A stretch of 64,000 bases of DNA from Bacteroidales bacterium (GTDB lineage: Bacteria; Bacteroidota; Bacteroidia; Bacteroidales; Muribaculaceae): assembly GCA_020859845.1 (NCBI GenBank), contig JAJBVL010000050.1, forward strand, positions 16,070-80,069, in the 5' to 3' direction. Position 1 is the stretch's first letter. Each line of letters begins with the position of its first letter. The notes under the pieces are model-generated. The model had not been told where the DNA came from, ran no database searches, and was given only the letters and a program-made list of their open reading frames with translations. Shown piece by piece: positions 53,515-60,361 of the stretch. Position numbers and translations under genes: made by a program.

Positions 53515-55038
53515 TTAGAAAGTGAATAAGGAGCCCACTTTGCGTATCGTCAGCATTAAGCCGGCGCTATGCCCTATCATTGAGCCCCCGTCGGTGGCTC
53601 CAGCCAGTGTGGCGCTCCATCCTTTGAGCTGATGAGGGGTGTAGGTTAGCTCCAGAAGGGTGTTAAAGTTGGTGGCGATGCGTGTCAGGGGTTCGTTGTA
53701 GGTGCCCCAACTGCGGGTGTAGGAGAGGAGCACACGATAGCGCAGGTCGGTCAATGGCTGGCCTTCCCATCCCCAGTGGTGGCCTATGACGCGGTTGTGG
53801 CGAAATTGCAGTATCTTGTCGTCGTTGTAGATAGGGGAGATAAGCAGGGGGTTGCCAATGCCCATGCCCCAATGCTGCCAACCGGTGTAGAATTCGTGAT
53901 TATAATAATTGTCGGCGCCACTCACTTGCTCGGGCACGTTTGGGGTCTTGTCCCAGAGGAGAGGGCCGGCTTGATCCTTGGTGTGGAGATACTCGTAGAC
54001 AAAGGTCGACACTACAGGATTCTTGGGGAGGTCAATTTCGATGCCCAGCAGCATATCTTTCCATTTATACTCCATAAACATCATCGACTGGTCCTCAAAG
54101 TAGTGTTCGAAGTAAGCGCGTATGCGCCAGTCGTTGTTGGGTCGCCATGTGAGGCTCGCGTTCCATTCGCCCAGGTGGTTGCCGAGAGTGTTTTTCTTGT
54201 CGGAACTTGTGGCGTCGTCGCCGCCGTTGGAGGGGAAGAATATCTTAAACCAATCCTTGAGTGAGGAGGGTTGCTTGCGCACACTGTCGCCCCAAATAGT
54301 CTCGCCACCAAACTGAGCAGCCATCTCAAAACCGCCCTCAAACCATAGGGGGTGGCGCTGCGGGTCGCCTATGCGCATGAACGCACCCTTGGAATGAAAC
54401 TTCACGTGGCGGGTACGGCGCCCCTCAAAGGGCGTGAAGTCGCGCTGCCAATTGTCGTCGGTAAACATGCCATACGAGATGTAGCCCTTCACTCCTATCC
54501 AGTGGTTGAGCCCAGGGATATCGAGATAGTCGGGCATCCAGAGCTTGATTTGAGGAATGGGGATGGCGTTGCCTGAGTAGAGGATGTCGCCGCTCGATAG
54601 CCGTGGATTGGCCACGGGGCTACTATACTCCTTGCTACCCACCGTCAGCATGAAAGCGCGGTAGCCCACCTCGCCGTAGAGTTGGTGGACGTAGAAGGAG
54701 GATGAGAAGTTGTAGGCACCGACGATATCGGCCCCGGCGCCCCAGGTCCAAGGATGCTCGCGAGTGGCCCGAGGGGCTAGCTTGCATGCTTGTAGGCGCA
54801 GATATCCATTGGTCTTTTCAATTGAGGAAAGCCCTTGGCGATTGTTGAGGAGCCAGAATGGGGTGTGGTCGCCCGAACTCACCGCCTGTTGTGCTTCCAC
54901 TCCGTAGTATACCGTGTGATAGTCAATCGAGTCAGGCCAGGTCTCAGGCGCTTGGGCGCTAATAGCTATGGGGCTAAGTGTCGTTAGCAGACACCCAGTC
55001 AATAGGCCGCGGCAAGATGATGTGATAAGATGGCTCAT
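53515..55038 (-). CDS. Capsule assembly protein, Wzi family
   Basis: 507 aa from the ATG at 55038 (MSHLITSSCRGLLTGCLL), 13 nt after the adenosyltransferase gene; the ORF-track start overlaps that gene. The signal peptide is followed by an outer-membrane barrel with family patterns: AQQAVSSGDHTPFWLLNNRQGLSS, GEVGYRAFMLTVGSKEY, NPRLSSGDILYSGNAIPIPQIKLWMPDYL and HHWGWEGQPL. Wzi binds capsular polysaccharide at the surface. It fits with the SLBB and Wzz genes in the same operon. The terminal Phe (GSLFTF) is typical of barrels. Confidence 0.9.
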   Translation of the reverse strand: MSHLITSSCRGLLTGCLLTTLSPIAISAQAPETWPDSIDYHTVYYGVEAQQAVSSGDHTPFWLLNNRQGLSSIEKTNGYLRLQACKLAPRATREHPWTWGAGADIVGAYNFSSSFYVHQLYGEVGYRAFMLTVGSKEYSSPVANPRLSSGDILYSGNAIPIPQIKLWMPDYLDIPGLNHWIGVKGYISYGMFTDDNWQRDFTPFEGRRTRHVKFHSKGAFMRIGDPQRHPLWFEGGFEMAAQFGGETIWGDSVRKQPSSLKDWFKIFFPSNGGDDATSSDKKNTLGNHLGEWNASLTWRPNNDWRIRAYFEHYFEDQSMMFMEYKWKDMLLGIEIDLPKNPVVSTFVYEYLHTKDQAGPLLWDKTPNVPEQVSGADNYYNHEFYTGWQHWGMGIGNPLLISPIYNDDKILQFRHNRVIGHHWGWEGQPLTDLRYRVLLSYTRSWGTYNEPLTRIATNFNTLLELTYTPHQLKGWSATLAGATDGGSMIGHSAGLMLTIRKVGSLFTF

Positions 55039-55051
55039 TATTCTGTGACAC

Positions 55052-55618
55052 TTATTTGGGCTGGGAGGGCCGGGCCTTCCAGGGCGTTTCTGATTGCGAG
55101 GCCGCCAGATTGCAATAGCGAGCCGCCACAAAGAGGTAGTCGCTCAAGCGATTGATATACCTGAGCACTGTATCGTCGATGGGCGACGTCTCGGCCAAAG
55201 CGGCTATTTCGCGCTCGGCGCGGCGACATACGGCTCTTGCCAGATGAGCTCGTGTGGCGCTCTCGCATCCAGCGGGGAGCACAAAGCATCGCAGGGGCTC
55301 CAACTGCCCATCGAGCATGTCGATGGCCTTCTCTATGCGTTCAATGTCGGCCTCGGCGAGCGCTGGGGCTTTGTAGTCGCCATCGGGGTCGGAGGCCAAG
55401 ATGGCTCCTATGTCGAAAAGGCGACTCTGAACGTCGGGAAGCATCTCGGCTATCTCGGCCGGAAGTTGAGGCTCGGAGCCCAGAAAGCCCAGAAAGGAGT
55501 TGAGTTCATCCACGGTGCCATAAGCCACGAGGCGTGGGTCGTGCTTCGATACACGACGACCGCCGATAAGAGCAGTGGTGCCCTTATCGCCTGTGCGAGT
55601 GTAAATCATGCTTTTCAT
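55052..55618 (-). CDS. Cob(I)alamin adenosyltransferase, PduO type
   Basis: 188 aa from the ATG at 55618 (MKSMIYTRTGDKGTTALIGGRRVSK; the ORF-track start is a GTG two codons earlier). The ATP-binding N-terminal motif TRTGDKGTT, central GTVDELNSFLGF and the C-terminal CRRAEREIAAL...RYINRLSDYLFVAARY are complete. It makes adenosylcobalamin for methylmalonyl-CoA mutase, in line with meaB at 24583-25731. It heads an operon whose other genes are for polysaccharide export, an unexpected pairing. The promoter is 5 nt before the ATG. Confidence 0.94.
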   Translation of the reverse strand: MKSMIYTRTGDKGTTALIGGRRVSKHDPRLVAYGTVDELNSFLGFLGSEPQLPAEIAEMLPDVQSRLFDIGAILASDPDGDYKAPALAEADIERIEKAIDMLDGQLEPLRCFVLPAGCESATRAHLARAVCRRAEREIAALAETSPIDDTVLRYINRLSDYLFVAARYCNLAASQSETPWKARPSQPK

Positions 55619-55623
55619 GGACA

Positions 55624-55631
55624 CAAAGTTA
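55624..55631 (-). promoter_or_regulatory. -7 element abutting the adenosyltransferase start
   Basis: TAACTTTG on the minus strand, 5 nt before the ATG at 55618. Confidence 0.55.
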
Positions 55632-55674
55632 CATACTTTCGCGGATTATACCTAATTTTGTTGTTGTATTTAAA

Positions 55675-55682
55675 TACCTTTG
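55675..55682 (+). promoter_or_regulatory. -7 element of the epimerase gene
   Basis: TACCTTTG on the plus strand, 12 nt before the ATG at 55695. It overlaps the TTG used as start in the ORF track. Confidence 0.5.
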
Positions 55683-55694
55683 ACTATTGACTAT

Positions 55695-56759
55695 ATGCCC
55701 AGACTACTAATAGTTGGCGCCGGTGGATTTATCGGCGGTTTCATAGCGGCTGAGGCTCTGCGCCGCGGCTACGACACGTGGGTCACTGTGCGCGAGACCA
55801 CCTCACGCCGCTACCTTCAAGACCCGCGCCTCACCACCCTCGTGCTCGACTACGACGACCCCGAGCAGATGGGCAGCGTACTATCGACGGCTCTCCCTGC
55901 CGGTGAGACGTGGGACGCTATCGTCTACAACCTTGGCGCAACGAAGTGTAGCAACTTTGCCGACTTCAACAAGATCAACTATCTCTACCTACGCACGTTT
56001 CTCGACGTTCTGCGTTCCACAGGCCTTATGCCAGGGCGGTTTATCTACATGAGCAGCCTTAGCGCTCTGGGGGTTGGGGATGAGAAGGGCTACACGCCAT
56101 TTACGGGCCGCGAGATACCCGACCCCAACACCCGCTATGGCCTCTCGAAGATAAAGGCTGAGACGCTGCTCGACACCAGCCCCGACGTACCGTGGACGGT
56201 GCTACGCCCCACGGGCGTCTACGGTCCTCACGAGCAAGACTATCTGATGATGATAAAGTGTATCGACCGTCATCTCGACTTCGGTGTGGGCTATCGTCGC
56301 CAGATGTTGACGTTTATCTACGTCGACGACCTGGCGCGTGCCATCTTCGACGCCTTGGAGAGCCCCAACACCCTCAAGAAGAAGTATATACTCTCTGAAC
56401 CACGCGCCTACACTCAGAGCGAGTTTCGCAAGATAGTGGCCGAGGCCTTAGGACGTAAGGCCGTCGTCCCGCTCCGTCTGCCGTTATGGGCAGCCTACGT
56501 GGCCTGCGTAGTGGCTGAGAAGTATGGCGTGGCCAAGATGCAGGCCACCACCCTCAATAGCGACAAATATAAGATAATGAAGCAGCGCAACTGGGCATGC
56601 GACGTCTCGGCGGCGAAGGCCGACTTTGGCTTTGCGCCTCAGGTAGACCTGAGAGAAGGTATCCGACGCACAGTGGAGGCTTATCGCGAGGCGCAAGCCT
56701 CTGAGCAGGCGGCCAAGCGTGAGGCAAAGAAGGCCTCCAAGAAAGGAGGCCAAGGATGA
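55695..56759 (+). CDS. NAD-dependent epimerase/dehydratase
   Basis: 354 aa from the ATG at 55695 (MPRLLIVGAGGFIGGFIAAEALRRG); the ORF-track TTG is part of the promoter element. The extended SDR motif GAGGFIG, MSSLSALG and YGLSKIKAE (catalytic Tyr and Lys) are present, with VLRPTGVYGPHEQDY further on. The C-terminal tail is Lys/Glu/Ala rich (EQAAKREAKKASKKGGQG). The substrate is probably a nucleotide sugar, but this is not readable from sequence. The next gene starts inside its stop codon. Confidence 0.87.
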   Translation: MPRLLIVGAGGFIGGFIAAEALRRGYDTWVTVRETTSRRYLQDPRLTTLVLDYDDPEQMGSVLSTALPAGETWDAIVYNLGATKCSNFADFNKINYLYLRTFLDVLRSTGLMPGRFIYMSSLSALGVGDEKGYTPFTGREIPDPNTRYGLSKIKAETLLDTSPDVPWTVLRPTGVYGPHEQDYLMMIKCIDRHLDFGVGYRRQMLTFIYVDDLARAIFDALESPNTLKKKYILSEPRAYTQSEFRKIVAEALGRKAVVPLRLPLWAAYVACVVAEKYGVAKMQATTLNSDKYKIMKQRNWACDVSAAKADFGFAPQVDLREGIRRTVEAYREAQASEQAAKREAKKASKKGGQG

Positions 56760-57031
56760 TGCCACGATTCAAGACCCCAGTGTGGATGACAGTGGTCATC
56801 ATCATTTTCATGCTACCAGTGCTGCAGACCCCCGAGTTGCTGGCCACAGCGCCAGCCGACCCTCCGGTCGTCGCCACGCTGCTCAAAATTTATCCTTTCT
56901 ACGTGCTTCTGACGGGTTATCTGGCCTACATCTGCTATCCTACGCGCCCGTGGATGTCGTGGATTCTCCTCGTAGTGTCTCTACTCAGCGATGTGGCCGT
57001 ATGGCTGCTCGTCACCCAACCCCTCCAATAA
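56756..57031 (+). CDS. Small membrane protein of unknown function
   Basis: 91 aa with two to three hydrophobic segments (VWMTVVIIIFMLPVLQTPELL, IYPFYVLLTGYLAYICY, WILLVVSLLSDVAVWLLV). It starts in a 4-nt overlap (ATGA) with the epimerase stop and is followed by aroQ after 22 nt, so the three genes form an operon. I do not recognise the family. Confidence 0.75.
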   Translation: MMPRFKTPVWMTVVIIIFMLPVLQTPELLATAPADPPVVATLLKIYPFYVLLTGYLAYICYPTRPWMSWILLVVSLLSDVAVWLLVTQPLQ

Positions 57032-57053
57032 TAACCTTCAACCTCATCCCCCA

Positions 57054-57470
57054 ATGATCCTTATCCTTAACGGCCCCAACCTCAACCTCCTCGGCGTGAG
57101 AGAGCCAGGCATCTACGGCAGCCGCGGCATGGAGAGCTACCTCGACGAGCTCCGTCGCCGCTACCCCGATATCGAAATAGAATATTATCAGAGCAACCAC
57201 GAAGGCGCTCTCATCGACAAGCTCCACGAAGTGGGCTTTCGAGAAGATTGTCAAGGAATAGTGTTCAACGCTGGCGCCTATACCCATACGTCGCTGGCCT
57301 TGGCCGATGCCATCAGCGCCATCCCAACGCCAGTGGTGGAAGTCCACATCTCCAATGTCCATTCGCGTGAGGAGATACGCCATCGGTCGATGATTAGCGC
57401 CGTGTGTCGTGGTGTCATAGCTGGTTTCGGCCTCGACAGCTATCGCCTCGCCATCGAGGCCCTTCGTTGA
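57054..57470 (+). CDS. aroQ: 3-Dehydroquinate dehydratase, type II
   Basis: 138 aa from the ATG at 57054 (MILILNGPNLNLLGVREPGIYG). The type II hallmarks are complete: NLLGVREPGIYG with the catalytic Arg and Tyr region, YYQSNHEGALIDKLHE, NAGAYTHTSLALADAI, and EVHISNVHSREEIRHRS. It removes water from 3-dehydroquinate in the shikimate pathway. The small membrane protein gene precedes it by 22 nt. The accessory island begins 28 nt after its stop. Confidence 0.96.
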   Translation: MILILNGPNLNLLGVREPGIYGSRGMESYLDELRRRYPDIEIEYYQSNHEGALIDKLHEVGFREDCQGIVFNAGAYTHTSLALADAISAIPTPVVEVHISNVHSREEIRHRSMISAVCRGVIAGFGLDSYRLAIEALR

Positions 57471-57498
57471 AGAGGCATCGTGACAGCATACATGAAAA

Positions 57499-57520
57499 GA
57501 GGCTGTGTCATAATGAACTG
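57499..57520 (+). repeat. 22-bp direct repeat, left copy (IS-end type)
   Basis: GAGGCTGTGTCATAATGAACTG, identical to 63882-63903 in the same orientation. It stands 43 nt before the transposase-fragment ATG and looks like the terminal sequence of an IS1182-type element. Confidence 0.85.
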
Positions 57521-57563
57521 CATGTCAAAAAGTTTTTGTAACTTTATGGCATACAAAAAATCT

Positions 57564-57692
57564 ATGTCTACAAAGTTACACTTTACATCCTACACGCCCA
57601 ACCAAATGGTGCTTTTCCCGCAAGGGATTGACGAAGACATTGCGTAGAACGACCCCGTGCGCATAGTTGATGCCATGGTTGAGAGCCTGAAT
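57564..57692 (+). pseudogene. IS1182-family transposase N-terminal fragment
   Basis: Starting at the ATG at 57564 the frame reads MSTKLHFTSYTPNQMVLFPQ, hits a TAG at 57645, and continues in the same frame with DPVRIVDAMVESLN. This is the N-terminal part of IS1182-type transposases (YNQNQ..LFP......PVRVV). About 43 codons remain; the rest is replaced by recombinase sequence. Confidence 0.75.
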
Positions 57693-57969
57693 GCTTACTA
57701 TACTTCGGGGAGCGTCAAGGCATGGAGCAGTTTCCGCAAACTCTACGGCGGTTTCGACAAGAAACACCGGCCGACGTGGAATGACATCGACCGTACCCTT
57801 TGGCACCACCAACATGTACCTAACCCACCAATTCACCCGACTCCAAATGATGCACGTCAGCGGCCACTTGACCGAGAAAACCTTCATGTACTACATCAAG
57901 CTCTCCTCCGACGAAATCGCCGACGAGATAGACGCCATCATCCACGCCCCCAACCCCGAAGTTTTCTGA
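57693..57969 (+). pseudogene. Tyrosine recombinase remnant with internal deletion and frameshift
   Basis: In the transposase frame the reading continues YTSGSVKAWSSF...TWNDIDRT, the SAM-like N-terminal domain of Bacteroidales integrases. From about 57800 a second frame gives TNMYLTHQFTRLQMM, VSGHLTEKTFMYYIKLSSDE and a stop at 57967-57969: the C-terminal catalytic end, with the His-x-x box and the nucleophile Tyr in FMYYIK. The central catalytic domain with the first Arg is mostly missing, so the enzyme is dead. Confidence 0.7.
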
Positions 57970-58010
57970 GACACTAGGCAATAAACGACTGGAAATCAAA
58001 ATATTTTTGC

Positions 58011-58018
58011 TAATTTTG
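58011..58018 (+). promoter_or_regulatory. -7 element abutting the RhuM-like gene
   Basis: TAATTTTG on the plus strand, 4 nt before the ATG at 58023. Confidence 0.55.
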
Positions 58019-58022
58019 TGAT

Positions 58023-59045
58023 ATGAACGACCTCACAGTATCAAATATAGAGCGGCAGAACGTGTTGAACAACCGACATGCTGTTGATGCCCTTCAAGAG
58101 AATCTCGGGTTTACGGGGATGCTCTTTGAGGGAGAATACCGCTTCACCAAGAAAATGGTGGCAGAATTTTATGATGTGGATATATCCACCATAGACAGAT
58201 ACCTCTCTCAGTACGCAGACGAACTGAAACACAATGGATACGTTCTAAGTAAGGGTAAACAGCTGAAAGAATTTAAGTTGCAATTTGCTCACGTCATAAA
58301 TGAGGTGAGCAAAACTACCCAACTCGGACTGTTTAATTTTCGTGCCGTCCTTAACATGGGGATGCTGCTGACTGAAAGTGAGAAAGCCAAACAAGTCCGA
58401 GCCCGCATCTTGGATATCGTCATCTCAACCATCAACATAAGAGCCGGAGGTGGCACGAAATTCATCAACACGCGAGATATTGACTTCCTCCCGGCTGCCA
58501 TAGAGGAGGATAATTACCGCAAGAATTTTACGACAGCCGTAGGCCGATGTGTGCAGGGACACAAGAACTTCAAATACGCTCAGATAACCGACTTCATTTA
58601 TCAAGCTGTATTCAAGGAGAAAGCACGCGAATACCGCGCGTTGCTCCGGCTTGACAAGGATGACAACGTGCGTCGCACTCTTTATGCCGAGGTTTTGCGT
58701 TGCATCTCATCATTTGAGAATGGCATCGGGTTTGCCATAGAGGCCGAGTTCAAAAAGAATGGAGGGCTGCAACTCACCTTGGAGCGTGTGAAAGAACTCA
58801 TAACTGAGCAAGAGCAAACCCCTGCCATGCAGCCGTTCATCTATGATGCCAGGACAAAGATGGCTTCGCGCGATGTTGCATTCCGTGATGTGTTCCACAA
58901 CAACATTGCCGGTTACCTCCGTGCAGTGACCCCCGAAGAGTTCGACCGATTCATCGGCGACAAGTCCATCGACTTCGATGAAATAATGGAACTGCCTGAA
59001 AATCGCGAAGTCCTCAAACGCCTAAAGCAAGCCGAAGATGAGTGA
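58023..59045 (+). CDS. RhuM-like DNA-binding protein, probable antitoxin partner of Doc
   Basis: 340 aa. The N-terminal part (about 30-75: YRFTKKMVAEFYDVDISTIDRYLSQYADELKHNG) resembles the helix-turn-helix of RhuM and phage antirepressor-like proteins ('IAELF.VDRSTI..HI'). A second conserved region (FRAVLNMGMLLTESEKAKQVRARILDIV) is typical of Bro-N/KilA-N type associates. The C-terminal half (160-340) is helical and not recognised. The stop overlaps the Doc start by 8 nt. In other Bacteroidetes such large DNA-binding proteins precede Doc-like genes, so it probably neutralises or represses the toxin. Confidence 0.72.
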   Translation: MNDLTVSNIERQNVLNNRHAVDALQENLGFTGMLFEGEYRFTKKMVAEFYDVDISTIDRYLSQYADELKHNGYVLSKGKQLKEFKLQFAHVINEVSKTTQLGLFNFRAVLNMGMLLTESEKAKQVRARILDIVISTINIRAGGGTKFINTRDIDFLPAAIEEDNYRKNFTTAVGRCVQGHKNFKYAQITDFIYQAVFKEKAREYRALLRLDKDDNVRRTLYAEVLRCISSFENGIGFAIEAEFKKNGGLQLTLERVKELITEQEQTPAMQPFIYDARTKMASRDVAFRDVFHNNIAGYLRAVTPEEFDRFIGDKSIDFDEIMELPENREVLKRLKQAEDE

Positions 59046-59499
59046 AAATCTGAAATATCCCGACTACGATGAGGCGCTGAAGGTCTATCAAAAGACCATC
59101 GACGCCAGCGGAGGAGGTTTGCAGGGCGTCAAGGACGAGGGTGGCATCCGCAAAGTTCTCGATTTTGTGCAAAACGATTTGTATTATCCCACATTCGTTG
59201 ACAAGCTCACGTATCTCGTCTTCGGCCTTTGCACCGGTCATTATTTCGAGGACTCCAACAAGCGCATCGCTCTGACAATAGGTGTTTGGTTTCTTGTACA
59301 TAACGGCCACTACTGGCACGCCTACAACTTCATGCAGTGCATGGAGGCCATCATTTACCATGTAGCCGCCGGACGCATTGACAAAGACCTGCTCCAACGC
59401 ATCATCGAGTGCTTCATGGCCAACCAAGACTACTCCGAATCCCTCAAACTCGACATCATCCACGCCATCAACGACGGGAACGTTGGAATTGAAGAATAA
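59038..59499 (+). CDS. Doc-like (Fic-fold) toxin with DSNKR variant motif
   Basis: 153 aa. The Fic/Doc core is HYFEDSNKRIAL (residues 68-79), which differs from the canonical HxFxDGNKR of Doc in having Ser for Gly; His68, Asp72, Asn74, Lys75 and Arg76 are kept. The N-terminal GGLQGVKDEGGIRKVLDFVQND also fits Doc (G....R....L). Doc phosphorylates EF-Tu and stops translation. Overlap with the upstream gene indicates a toxin-antitoxin operon. Length is somewhat above the 126 aa of phage P1 Doc. Confidence 0.8.
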   Translation: MSENLKYPDYDEALKVYQKTIDASGGGLQGVKDEGGIRKVLDFVQNDLYYPTFVDKLTYLVFGLCTGHYFEDSNKRIALTIGVWFLVHNGHYWHAYNFMQCMEAIIYHVAAGRIDKDLLQRIIECFMANQDYSESLKLDIIHAINDGNVGIEE

Positions 59500-59552
59500 G
59501 GATTAACTCCCAACGAGAAAAGCATTGAGAATTTTTTCTCTTATTGCTTTTT

Positions 59553-59637
59553 CTCATCGGTCTATATACAAGTTTGGTTTGGGACGGGAAGTTTACAATA
59601 TATTTCCCGACCCAAACCAAACTTAGTTGGTGATGAG
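59553..59637. repeat. Long inverted repeat / cruciform-forming element
   Basis: Left arm 59570-59590 (AAGTTTGGTTTGGGACGGGAA) and right arm 59604-59624 pair over 21 bp with a single A-A mismatch, loop 13 nt. CTCATC (59553-59558) and GATGAG further out extend the symmetry. There is no T-run. Confidence 0.85.
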
Positions 59638-59661
59638 GACAATATTTTGAGAAAAAAGTGT

Positions 59662-59669
59662 TAACTTTG
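59662..59669 (+). promoter_or_regulatory. -7 element of the structured RNA segment
   Basis: TAACTTTG, with predicted start about 59673, exactly at the first base of the first hairpin. A -33 element at normal spacing is not evident. Confidence 0.5.
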
Positions 59670-59672
59670 CAA

Positions 59673-60010
59673 CGCGTCAGCGGCTTCGTGCAATTGACGC
59701 GCCCTCACACTCGGTCAACTGACCGGCAGGGAGGGTTATAGACATAGTAAAAGGCGTTTTTCCAAACGCTGTCTTCTGAGAGTGAAATCCTGAGAACATT
59801 TCAATATAGTCAGAAGGTAGTGCAGCGGTAGACGTCCAGGGCAGATTATATTTCTGTCCGATGGCAGCTCATATCCAGATGTGAGTTGCCTCTTTCGGGC
59901 AACATATATAATCCAAACGTGGGCTGACCGACTGCTTATCTCGACTATATGGGCAGTCTCAGGGCCTCACTCTCAAGATAAGCAGGATTGAGCGACCCAC
60001 GTCTTTTTTT
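59673..60010 (+). ncRNA. Candidate structured noncoding RNA or leader, about 335 nt
   Basis: There is no ORF in this gap, but the sequence folds into consecutive perfect or near-perfect hairpins: CGCGTCA/TGACGCG (59673-59701); CCCTC/GAGGG enclosing CGGTC/GACCG (59702-59735); GCGTTT/AAACGC (59754-59769); CTTCTGA/TCAGAAG enclosing GAAAT/ATTTC (59773-59816); GGGCAGA/TCTGTCC (59839-59859); CTCATAT/ATGTGAG (59868-59885); GTTGCC/GGCAAC (59885-59903); and ACGTGGG/CCCACGT enclosing CTGCTTATCT/AGATAAGCAG (59917-60002), then seven T. It starts at a TAACTTTG element. It could be an independent ncRNA or an attenuating leader of the 98-aa ORF at 60061. It does not match tmRNA, RNase P or SRP RNA by eye. 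Confidence 0.6.
59917..60010 (+). terminator. Intrinsic terminator closing the structured RNA
   Basis: Outer stem ACGTGGG/CCCACGT with an inner 10-bp stem, followed by CTTTTTTT at 60003-60010. Confidence 0.75.
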
Positions 60011-60060
60011 ATCAACTTCAATCAGATGCCGAATCCGGGTAGCAATAGGCAAAAATTGCA

Positions 60061-60357
60061 ATGGATAACACTCTGCAAAATCTTATTGTGGATGTTTGCC
60101 AAGGCTTCCCAACCCAAGACGTGGGGGTGAGCAATATCAACGATGCCAAGAGGTTGGCTCGTATGGCTCATTACGCATGGAAGCATGAGATTGGCTTTCA
60201 TCCCGACATGTTCAATGAAGCACTGCGAGGCAGTGCTGTGTTCGCAAATCTCTCCGATGAAGACTTGGAGGATAAAGCTCGCGAGCTTTGCCATCAAGCC
60301 GACTTCGCCAAACTGATGTTTCACGCCGCTTTCGACCTTGAAGGCTTAACCCTCTGA
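60061..60357 (+). CDS. 98-aa protein of unknown function
   Basis: Starts at ATG 60061, 50 nt after the T-run of the structured RNA, and ends 4 nt before the BspA-like gene. The sequence is hydrophilic and helical (KRLARMAHYAWKHEIGFHPDMFNEAL, EDLEDKARELCHQADFAKLMFH). I do not recognise a family. No separate promoter is evident, so it may be expressed by readthrough from the RNA segment. Confidence 0.6.
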   Translation: MDNTLQNLIVDVCQGFPTQDVGVSNINDAKRLARMAHYAWKHEIGFHPDMFNEALRGSAVFANLSDEDLEDKARELCHQADFAKLMFHAAFDLEGLTL

Positions 60358-60361
60358 CACT

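Noticed and set aside
59673-60010. Known housekeeping RNA (tmRNA, RNase P RNA, SRP RNA) or TPP riboswitch
   Set aside because: The conserved landmarks of these RNAs (for example GAGGAAAGTCC, the tmRNA tRNA-like ends, or the ordered TPP motifs) are not present, although isolated CTGAGA-like words occur.
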